Below the pieces are notes generated by a model. The model saw only the letters and a program-made list of their open reading frames with translations, was not told where the DNA came from and searched no databases. A stretch of 64,000 nt of DNA, taken from NCBI GenBank assembly GCA_003298465.1, contig QNGA01000002.1, positions 434,001 to 498,000 of the forward strand, in the 5' to 3' direction. Numbering within the stretch: position 1 is the first letter of the stretch; each line of letters opens with the position of its first letter. The translations under genes and the position numbers were made by a program. Source of the DNA: a halophilic archaeon. GTDB taxonomy: Archaea > Halobacteriota > Halobacteria > Halobacteriales > Haladaptataceae. Shown piece after piece: positions 56,676 through 63,191 of the stretch.

Positions 56676-56689
56676 TTAGGGAGACCTAA
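56676..56689. promoter_or_regulatory. iron box 4 (TTAGG-N4-CCTAA), permease-ATPase unit
   Basis: TTAGGGAGACCTAA. It ends 5 nt before an ATG at 56695, not before the permease start at 56760, which points to a short leader ORF. CTTATC at about 56665-56670 is TATA-like at the right distance from 56695. Confidence 0.73.
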
Positions 56690-56694
56690 ACCAC

Positions 56695-56763
56695 ATGGTC
56701 GCAGCGGGAAGCACGGACGGTGGCACCGCACTGGCGTCGAGTGCCGAGGGGGAGACGGGATGA
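56695..56763 (+). CDS. 22-codon leader ORF coupled to the siderophore permease
   Basis: ATG 56695, TGA 56761-56763; peptide starts MVAAGSTDGG and ends EGETG. Its ATG sits exactly where the dat and binding-protein starts sit relative to their iron boxes, and its stop overlaps the permease ATG as ATGA. It may exist so that a leaderless ribosome can re-initiate at the permease. Coding potential is not otherwise supported. The alternative is a 65-nt untranslated leader. Confidence 0.4.
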   Translation: MVAAGSTDGGTALASSAEGETG

Positions 56764-57860
56764 GCAGACGGACCGAAGCGGAGTCGAGCGGTCGACTGTT
56801 CGGCCGCTTCGACGGCTCGCTCGGTGCGCTCATGCTCGCCAGCACGGCCATCGTGATCGTCGCGGGACTGCTGCAGGTCAGCTTCGGTGCGTACTCGATA
56901 CCGATGCAGGACGTGTGGTCGGCCGTCACCGACCCGGACGTCCTGTTCGACCCGACCGTCCTCGGGGCGCTGCTGCTCGGCGGCGAACTACCCGACCACC
57001 TGAGCAACGAGACCGTCGTCGTCTGGAGTCTCCGCCTCCCGCGGGTGTTCGTCGGCGTCCTCGTCGGGGCGAACCTCGCCGTCTCCGGCGCGATATTCCA
57101 GGCGGTGACGCGGAACGAACTCGCCAGCCCGTTCGTGCTGGGCGTGAGCCACGGCGCTGGGTTCGCCGTGCTGCTGACGCTCGTCGTCTTCAGCGGGATG
57201 GCCGCGTTCCTCCCGCTGTTCGCCGCTCTCGGCGGTATCGCCGCGTTTCTGCTGGTCTACGCCGTCGCCTGGAAGGGCGGGACGAGCCCCGTCAGACTGG
57301 TGCTCGCCGGCGTCGTCGTCGGAACCGTCTTCCACTCGTTCCAGACGGCGCTGTTCTTCATGGCGGACAACCTCGCCGTCGTCCAGAACGCCATCTCGTG
57401 GACGACGGGGTCGCTCACGGGAACCGACTGGGAGCAGGTGCGAATCGCGCTGGTTCCGACCCTGTTCGTGGTGCCCGCCGCGCTGGTCTCGTCGCGACAG
57501 TTGAACGTCCTCCTGCTCGGCGAGCGGACGGCCAAGTCGCTCGGGATGTCGGTCGAACGCATCCGGTTCGCCCTGTCGACGCTCGCCATCGTGGCCGCGA
57601 GCACCGCCATCTCCGTCGCCGGCATCGTCGGGTTCGTCGGACTCGTCGTCCCGCACCTCGTCCGCACTATCGTCGGCAGCGACTACAGGAAACTCATGCT
57701 CGGCTGCGCGTTCGCCGGCCCCGCGCTCGTGGTCGGCGCGGACGTGGGAGCGCGCCTCGCGCTCACCGTTCAGGTTCCGGTCGGCATCGTCACCGGCCTC
57801 CTCGGCGGGCCGTACTTCCTCTATCTGATGCGGAAACAGCACGACGTAGGTGAGATCTGA
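56760..57860 (+). CDS. iron-siderophore ABC transporter permease (FecCD family)
   Basis: 366 aa, about ten membrane helices. Family motifs: WSLRLPRVFVGVLVGANLAV, GAIFQAVTRNELASPFVLGV, WTTGSLTGTDWEQVR and the cytoplasmic coupling region FVGLVVPHLVRTIVGSDYRK. A hydrophilic N-terminus of ~25 residues precedes helix 1. It moves the ferric siderophore across the membrane with the ATPase encoded next. Start by ATGA overlap with the leader ORF; stop overlaps the ATPase start (TGATG). Confidence 0.92.
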   Translation: MSRRTEAESSGRLFGRFDGSLGALMLASTAIVIVAGLLQVSFGAYSIPMQDVWSAVTDPDVLFDPTVLGALLLGGELPDHLSNETVVVWSLRLPRVFVGVLVGANLAVSGAIFQAVTRNELASPFVLGVSHGAGFAVLLTLVVFSGMAAFLPLFAALGGIAAFLLVYAVAWKGGTSPVRLVLAGVVVGTVFHSFQTALFFMADNLAVVQNAISWTTGSLTGTDWEQVRIALVPTLFVVPAALVSSRQLNVLLLGERTAKSLGMSVERIRFALSTLAIVAASTAISVAGIVGFVGLVVPHLVRTIVGSDYRKLMLGCAFAGPALVVGADVGARLALTVQVPVGIVTGLLGGPYFLYLMRKQHDVGEI

Positions 57861-58846
57861 TGACGGACGAACCCGAAACGACGGACGGCGGTGAGCAGAG
57901 CGAAGCACCGCGAACCTCGTCGGACCGCAAGTCCGACGGTGGTGAGAGGAGCGAAGCTCAACGAGCCTCGTCGGACCGCAGGTCCGACGGTGGCATCGCG
58001 GTCGAACGGGAGCCAGTGGCGGACGACGCCGACGCCGACGTCGACGGCGTCGACGACGCGACCGACGCCAGCGAACTGCACGGCGAGGGGCTGGCCATCG
58101 GCTACCCGGACACCGGAATCGTCGTCGAGTGCGAGTCCATCGTCCTCCCCGCCGGAGAGGTGACGGCGCTCGTCGGTCCCAACGGCTCCGGCAAGAGCAC
58201 GCTCCTGAAGGCGTTCGCCGAACAGCTCACGCCGGACGACGGGTCGGTCCTCCTCGACGGGGAGGACGTGCACGCGATGGGGACGAAGGCGCTCGCCCGG
58301 CGTCTCGGGATGCTCTCCCAGGAGAACGAGTCGCCCGACAGCATCACCGTCGAGGAACTCGCGTACCACGGGCGCTACCCCCATCGGGGGTTCTTCGAGT
58401 CGGCGAGCGAGGAGGACCATCAGGCGGTCGAGCGGGCGCTCGACCTCGCCGGCGTGACCCACCTGCGGGACGAGGAGATGGGCAGTCTCTCCGGCGGACA
58501 GCGCCAACTGGCGTGGATAGCGATGGTGCTCGCCCAGGAGACCGACGTGCTCCTGCTCGACGAACCGACGACGTATCTCGACCTGCGCCACCAGCTCCAC
58601 GTGCTCGACGTCGTCCGCACGCTCGCCGACGAAGCGGACCTGACCATCGGCGTGGTCCTCCACGACGTGGCGCAAGCGGCCCGCTACGCCGACAACCTCG
58701 TCGCTCTGAAAGACGGCGAGCCGTACGACTGGGGCCCGCCCGCCGACGTGGTGACCGAGGAGCTACTCGCGGCGGTGTTCGGCGTCGAGGCGACCGTCGA
58801 ATCGAGCGACGACGGACCCGTCGTCCGTCCGCATCGACCGCTGTAG
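57860..58846 (+). CDS. iron-siderophore ABC transporter ATP-binding protein (FecE family)
   Basis: 328 aa. Walker A GPNGSGKS (106-113), signature LSGGQRQ, Walker B VLLLDEPTTYLDL and H-loop VVLHDVAQAARYAD are canonical. The first ~72 residues are an unusual disordered acidic extension that contains two and a bit copies of a 17-residue repeat (see the repeat entry). Family members normally start within a few residues of LAIGYPDTG. An internal start is therefore possible, but the overlap of 57860 with the permease stop favours the long form. Confidence 0.88.
   Translation: MTDEPETTDGGEQSEAPRTSSDRKSDGGERSEAQRASSDRRSDGGIAVEREPVADDADADVDGVDDATDASELHGEGLAIGYPDTGIVVECESIVLPAGEVTALVGPNGSGKSTLLKAFAEQLTPDDGSVLLDGEDVHAMGTKALARRLGMLSQENESPDSITVEELAYHGRYPHRGFFESASEEDHQAVERALDLAGVTHLRDEEMGSLSGGQRQLAWIAMVLAQETDVLLLDEPTTYLDLRHQLHVLDVVRTLADEADLTIGVVLHDVAQAARYADNLVALKDGEPYDWGPPADVVTEELLAAVFGVEATVESSDDGPVVRPHRPL
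57884..57985 (+). repeat. 51-bp tandem duplication inside the FecE-type gene
   Basis: Two 51-nt units (57884-57934, 57935-57985) plus the start of a third. They encode DGGEQSEAPRTSSDRKS and DGGERSEAQRASSDRRS. In-frame, low-complexity, in the predicted disordered N-terminus. Confidence 0.8.
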
Positions 58847-59023
58847 CGCCGGCACGGTCCGGCGACTCCGCCCGCGTCCGGACCGCACCCTTGGCGTCCG
58901 GCGACCGTCGCCGCCGTTTCTCCGTTTCCCCGCCGTCGAGAGGCCGGGTCCGACCGCCGGCCGTCCCGCGAGGCGGGTCGACCGCGTTCGGGACGAGCGA
59001 AGAACCGCAACCTTTACCAGTTT

Positions 59024-59037
59024 TTAGGCCGCCCTAA
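59024..59037. promoter_or_regulatory. iron box 5 (TTAGG-N4-CCTAA), orphan transcript
   Basis: TTAGGCCGCCCTAA, flanked by T and A runs that extend the palindrome to TTTTAGG...CCTAAAA. TATA-like CCTTTACC lies at 59011-59018. It ends 3 nt before an ATG at 59041. No known gene starts here, so it predicts an iron-regulated RNA or ORF. Confidence 0.7.
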
Positions 59038-59040
59038 AAC

Positions 59041-59385
59041 ATGAGGCGGGAGCCACGTCGCGGGGGTCGAACGGTCCCGCGACGATGCGTCTCCGGCCTG
59101 CGAGCCGCGTTTCCGAAAGCGCCCGTGCGGTTCCGTCTTCCGGGCCTCGACGCCGGAACCTCGCCGACGGGCGAACGCTGCCAGAGGTATCGTCCGCGAA
59201 CGAGCGCGAACGGTGGGCATCCGTCCGCGTCTGTCCCTTCTACGCCGACGGTCGACGACGCGAGAGAACGTCGGCCGGCGCGAACCGACCCACGCCGGAG
59301 AGTCGCCCGACCGCGAATCGAGGACGCGACGTCGGTACATGCGTCGGGCGACTTCCGGCGTCGGGAAACCCGTTCGATAGGGTGA
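59041..59385 (+). CDS. putative 114-codon ORF behind iron box 5
   Basis: The translation is Arg- and Pro-rich (MRREPRRGGRTVPRRC..., ending RRRETRSIG), quite unlike the acidic proteins around it, and no family is recognised. Its only support is the start position: TATA-like box, iron box and ATG are arranged as in the siderophore genes. Composition suggests it may be a non-coding or decayed leader rather than a protein. Confidence 0.25.
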   Translation: MRREPRRGGRTVPRRCVSGLRAAFPKAPVRFRLPGLDAGTSPTGERCQRYRPRTSANGGHPSASVPSTPTVDDARERRPARTDPRRRVARPRIEDATSVHASGDFRRRETRSIG

Positions 59386-59474
59386 AACGACCGCCGTACC
59401 CACCCGGCGATTCCAGCGAACCGCCGGGTCGTCCCTCCGAAAACTGTTTCTCGCCGTGGCGTCGAGCGTATTAC

Positions 59475-60512
59475 ATGACGGCCATCGACGTTCGGGGCCT
59501 CTCCAAGCGATACGGGGACGTCCTGGCGAACGACGACCTCTCCTTCTCGGTCGCGGAAGGCGAGGTGTTCGGCTACCTCGGCCCGAACGGCGCGGGCAAG
59601 ACGACGACCATCCGGACCCTGATGGGCTTCCAGTCGCCGACGTCGGGGACCGCGACGGTGCTCGGCAGCGACGTACGCGACGAGCGCGAACTCATCGAGG
59701 CCAGGCGACGGGTCGGCTACCTGCCGGCCGACCCCGCCTTCGACGAGACCGCTACCGGCCGCGAGATTCTCGACCTCCACGCGGCAGTCAAGGGCGACGA
59801 ACGCCGCGAGGAACTGCTCGACATCTTCGACCCGCCGCTGGGCCGGGAGGTGCGCGAGTACTCCTCGGGCAACAACCAGATGCTCGGACTCGTCCAGGCG
59901 TTCATGCACGACCCGGACCTCGTCGTGCTGGACGAGCCGACCGGCGGACTCGACCCGCTGAAACAGCAGGAGTTCAACGAGTTCGTGCGCCGGGAGCGGG
60001 CCGCCGGCACGACGGTGTTCATGTCCTCGCACGTCCTGAGCGAGGTGCGCCGCGTCTGCGACCGCGTCGGCATCATCCGCGACGGCCGACTCGTGACGAC
60101 CGAGAGCGTCGAGCGCCTGCTACGGCGCAGCGGCAAGGTCGTCCACCTGACCGTCACCGACGACGTCGGGGCGGGGGAGTTCGACCTCGACGGCGTCCAC
60201 GACCTCGCCGTCCGGCAGGTCGACGGCGAGACGGTCGAAGGCGAAGCGAACGGGGGAAGCGTCGACGGTGCCGGGGAGCGGGAGACGGCCGAGCGCACCG
60301 CGGTCGCTTCCACCGTGACCGAACTCTCCTTCACCTTCACGGGGGACGTGAACGCGCTCGTCGACCGCATCCACGACCACGACGTGCTCGAACTCGACGT
60401 GCAGGAAGCGCCGCTGGAGGAAGTGTTCATGCGATTCTACGGCGGCGAGAGCGCCGAAACGGCCGAGGTGCCGCCGGAGCGACGCCCCGAAGGCGACGGA
60501 GGTGAAGCGTGA
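59475..60512 (+). CDS. ABC-2 type transporter ATP-binding protein
   Basis: 345 aa from ATG 59475. Walker A GPNGAGKT (36-43), Walker B LVVLDEPTGGLDP and H-loop SSHVLSEVRRVC are normal, but the signature is YSSGNNQ (129-135) instead of LSGGQ. A C-terminal accessory domain (about 230-345) with an acidic insertion (EGEANGGSVDGAG) is typical of NatA/YxlF-like ATPases. It works with the permease 60509-61300, overlapping by ATGA-type coupling. Export of an unknown lipid, drug or ion. An iron box 430 nt upstream may feed into it. Confidence 0.85.
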   Translation: MTAIDVRGLSKRYGDVLANDDLSFSVAEGEVFGYLGPNGAGKTTTIRTLMGFQSPTSGTATVLGSDVRDERELIEARRRVGYLPADPAFDETATGREILDLHAAVKGDERREELLDIFDPPLGREVREYSSGNNQMLGLVQAFMHDPDLVVLDEPTGGLDPLKQQEFNEFVRRERAAGTTVFMSSHVLSEVRRVCDRVGIIRDGRLVTTESVERLLRRSGKVVHLTVTDDVGAGEFDLDGVHDLAVRQVDGETVEGEANGGSVDGAGERETAERTAVASTVTELSFTFTGDVNALVDRIHDHDVLELDVQEAPLEEVFMRFYGGESAETAEVPPERRPEGDGGEA

Positions 60513-61300
60513 CGCTCGCGTTCGCGCGCTACGAGACCCGCCGCCGCATCCGGGGCGCGGTCGCGCTCGCGGTCGGCCTGTCGCTGCTCGCGGCGATGGT
60601 CATCTGGGTCTACCCCTCGTTCGCCGACAGCATCGACCTCGACCGGCTGCTCCAGTCGTACCCCGAGCCCATCGTCAAGGCGATGGGGATACGGACGATG
60701 AGCACGCTCGCGGGCTTCCTCGCGGTCGAACTGTACAACTTCGCGTGGGTCATCCTGCTCGGACTGTACTTCGCGTACAGCGCCGCGTCGCTGGTCGCCG
60801 ACGACGTCGAGCGCGAGCGCATGGACGTGCTGCTGTCGCTGCCCGTCTCGCGGTCGCGCATCGTCGCCGAGAAGTTCCTCTCGCTGCTCGCGCCCATCCT
60901 CGTCCTCAACGTCGTCACCGCGGCGGTCGTCTACGTCGGCAGTCTGCTCGTCGACGACGCCCTCACGGTCGCCGACCTCGTCGCCGTCCACGCGCTCTCG
61001 ATACCGTACCTGCTCGCCTGCGCCGGCATCGGCCTGGTCGCCTCGGTCGCGTTCGACCGCGAGGCCATCGCCCAGCGGGTCGCGCTCGCGGTCGTGTTCG
61101 CCCTCTTCCTCGTCGAGTCCGTGCTGACCGACACCGACTACGAGGTGCTGGGCGCGGTCGCGCCGATGCGCTACTACGACCCGACCGCGGTGCTCGTCGA
61201 CGGCCAGTACGACCTCCTCGGTGCCGCGGTTCTCCTCGCCGCCACGGTCGCGCTCGTCGTCGTCAGCCAGCAGTGGTTCCGCCGGAAGGACCTTAACTGA
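60509..61300 (+). CDS. ABC-2 type transporter permease
   Basis: 263 aa with six hydrophobic segments. RRIRGAVALAVGLSLLAAMV near the N-terminus, then YFAYSAASLVADDVERERMD and LLSLPVSRSRIVAEKFLSLL are the typical coupling region of ABC-2 permeases. It overlaps the ATPase gene by 4 nt and ends VVSQQWFRRKDLN. Substrate unknown. Confidence 0.83.
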   Translation: MTLAFARYETRRRIRGAVALAVGLSLLAAMVIWVYPSFADSIDLDRLLQSYPEPIVKAMGIRTMSTLAGFLAVELYNFAWVILLGLYFAYSAASLVADDVERERMDVLLSLPVSRSRIVAEKFLSLLAPILVLNVVTAAVVYVGSLLVDDALTVADLVAVHALSIPYLLACAGIGLVASVAFDREAIAQRVALAVVFALFLVESVLTDTDYEVLGAVAPMRYYDPTAVLVDGQYDLLGAAVLLAATVALVVVSQQWFRRKDLN

Positions 61301-61465
61301 GCCCCGACGCGTTCGGTGGCGGGAGAAGCGGACGTCGCGGTCGCCACTCGCGGAAAGTCGAAAGAACGCGGGAAGCGACGCCGCCCGGACGCCAACACCT
61401 GACGCGGCGTGAGAAAACCTTTATCACGGGCGGGGAGAAGGATAGGGAAACGACCCCCCGAGAGC

Positions 61466-63031
61466 ATGACACGTTTCGAAGCGAGCGACCGCGACCGGCT
61501 CGCCCGCCGGCACCGCGAGGAGGTCGAGGTGCCGGAGAGCCGGGAGGTGTCGGACCTCGTCATGTCGCTGTCCGCCGACGACGCCGGCCAGCGAGCGAGC
61601 GCGGCGTGGGCGCTCGCGGAGGAGGCCGCGAGCCGGCCGGAGCAGGTGCCCGTCTCGGACCTCGCCCGGGCGACCGACGACGACGACGTCTGGGTGCGCC
61701 GCGGCGCGACGTGGGCGCTCGCCGAGGTCGCCCGGTCCGACCCGGAGGCGGCCCGCTCGACGGTCGAGCGGGCGACCCGCCTCGTGGGTGACGACGACCC
61801 GCTCGTGCGCGAGAACGCCGTCGTCACCGTCGCCAGCGTCGCCACCGAGTACCCGCGTGCGGCCGAACCGGCCATCGAGGAACTGGCCGCGCTCAGGGAC
61901 GACGACGACGGCATCGCGCGCAGGTACGCGAGCGAAGCGCTCCGGCACGTCGTCGACGCGCTGTCCGAGTCGACGCTCACGGGCGAACCGACCGTCGTCA
62001 GCGTCAGCGACGAGCGACTCGCCGACCTGCTCGACGGCGCGAACGTCGTCCAGACGGGCGGTGGCGGCCAGTCCGCGCCCGTCCGCGTCGCGCCGGCGTC
62101 CGAGGTCGAGGGTGCCGAGTCCGGGACCACCGACCGCCGTGACGCCGGCGAGGAGGTCCGCGGTCGCCCGCCCGACCCGGCCGACGTGGTCTCCCCCGAC
62201 CCGGTCGACGCCGAGTACGGCGAGTTCGAGCGGCTGCGTCGGGTCGGCACCGACCCGCTCACCGTCGGACACAAGGCGCGCGTCCTCGCACCCGGCCCGC
62301 GGGCGCACGTCGTGGTGACGCTCCGGACGCTGCAGGAGAGCGACCACGCCGCGGCGTTCGCCCGGGCGACGCGGCGGTGGGAACGCGTCGACGGGCACGA
62401 CAACGTCGCGGGCGTCCTGGCCCGCGGCGACGGCCCGCGCCCGTGGGTCGCCACCGAGTTCTTCGACGCCGGGACGCTCGCGGACCACCTCGGAGACGGC
62501 GTCGCGGCGTCGCTGTGGTACGCCCACCGAATCGTCGCCGCCGTGGCCCACGCCCACGCGCTCGGCGTCGTCCACGGCGGCCTGCGCCCCGGCGTCGTCG
62601 GTTTCGTCGAGACGCTCGGGCGAACGTGGCCCGTGCCGAAGGTGACCGACTGGGAGTTCGGTCGCGTCCTCGCCGAGGCCGGGACGAAGCCCGTCTCGCC
62701 CGCCTTCGCCGCGCCGGAACACGTCGCGCCCGAGACGTTCGGCCGGCCCGACCAGGCGACGGACGTGTACGGCCTCGGCGCGCTGCTGTACGCCCTGTTC
62801 GCCGGCCGACCGCCGTTCACCGGCGACCCACACGTCGTCGTCCAGCAGGTCGAGTCGGCGGACCCGCCGGCCCCGACCGAGAGCGACGCCGACCTGCCCG
62901 GGGCGGTCGACGACGTGGTCGCTCGCGCGCTCGCAAAGCGCAAGCCGGAGCGCTACGAGACCGTCGCGGACCTCCGGGTCGGCCTCGAACGCGTCCTCCA
63001 GGACCGCGCCCCCGAACTGCTGAACGCCTGA
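61466..63031 (+). CDS. HEAT-repeat protein with a degenerate eukaryote-like kinase domain
   Basis: 521 aa from ATG 61466 (TATA-like CCTTTATC about 30 nt upstream). Residues 30-170 are HEAT/armadillo-type helices (AGQRASAAWALAEEAA, WVRRGATWALAEVARS, LVRENAVVTVASVATE). A linker follows, then a protein-kinase fold from about 253: GFVETL, catalytic-loop HGG (370-372) in place of HRD, DWEFG (395-399) in place of DFG, APE (416-418) and DVYGLGALLYALFAGRPPF. Strand beta-3 (HVVVTLRT) lacks the usual Lys. Most likely a pseudokinase scaffold; haloarchaea encode related HEAT-kinase fusions. Confidence 0.8.
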   Translation: MTRFEASDRDRLARRHREEVEVPESREVSDLVMSLSADDAGQRASAAWALAEEAASRPEQVPVSDLARATDDDDVWVRRGATWALAEVARSDPEAARSTVERATRLVGDDDPLVRENAVVTVASVATEYPRAAEPAIEELAALRDDDDGIARRYASEALRHVVDALSESTLTGEPTVVSVSDERLADLLDGANVVQTGGGGQSAPVRVAPASEVEGAESGTTDRRDAGEEVRGRPPDPADVVSPDPVDAEYGEFERLRRVGTDPLTVGHKARVLAPGPRAHVVVTLRTLQESDHAAAFARATRRWERVDGHDNVAGVLARGDGPRPWVATEFFDAGTLADHLGDGVAASLWYAHRIVAAVAHAHALGVVHGGLRPGVVGFVETLGRTWPVPKVTDWEFGRVLAEAGTKPVSPAFAAPEHVAPETFGRPDQATDVYGLGALLYALFAGRPPFTGDPHVVVQQVESADPPAPTESDADLPGAVDDVVARALAKRKPERYETVADLRVGLERVLQDRAPELLNA

Positions 63032-63191
63032 CCGGGCGGCCCGCCGACCGGCGTACTGTCAGGATGAGGGGAGATTCGAACCCGGCGTTCTCGAACACCT
63101 CCGTTTCCCGCGTGTTCCCCTCGAATTCAGGGGTGAACGGTAGTTGACGAATCACAAAATACTCAAACAGGAGACGCCCGACTAGGGGTGT
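63032..63191. other. 160-nt gap with a stem-loop and the promoter of the sulfotransferase-like gene
   Basis: GTTCCCCT and AGGGGTGAAC (63113-63138) form a bulged hairpin around CGAATTC. Just before it, GATTCGAACCC (63073-63083) is the reverse complement of a tRNA B-box, but no tRNA body fits around it. AT-rich AATCACAAAATACTCAAAC at about 63150-63168 is the likely promoter of the next gene. Confidence 0.3.

Larger units (their letters stand above)
58847..59474. other. 628-nt gap with an iron box and a possible leaderless transcript start
   Basis: Between the FecE-type ATPase and the ABC-2 ATPase. It contains CCTTTACC (59011-59018), iron box 5, and an ATG 3 nt behind that box at 59041. The ABC-2 ATPase frame is itself open back to an ATG at 59085. 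Apart from the 114-codon frame listed separately I see no gene. The layout means either an unrecognised small protein, a long regulated leader, or an N-terminally extended ATPase. Confidence 0.45.

Noticed and set aside
63073..63083. tRNA B-box-like GATTCGAACCC (reverse complement GGGTTCGAATC)
   Set aside because: No acceptor stem, anticodon arm or D-arm can be drawn around it on either strand, and the T-stem pairs poorly. A tRNA-derived attachment scar is possible, but no integrase or second copy is in view.
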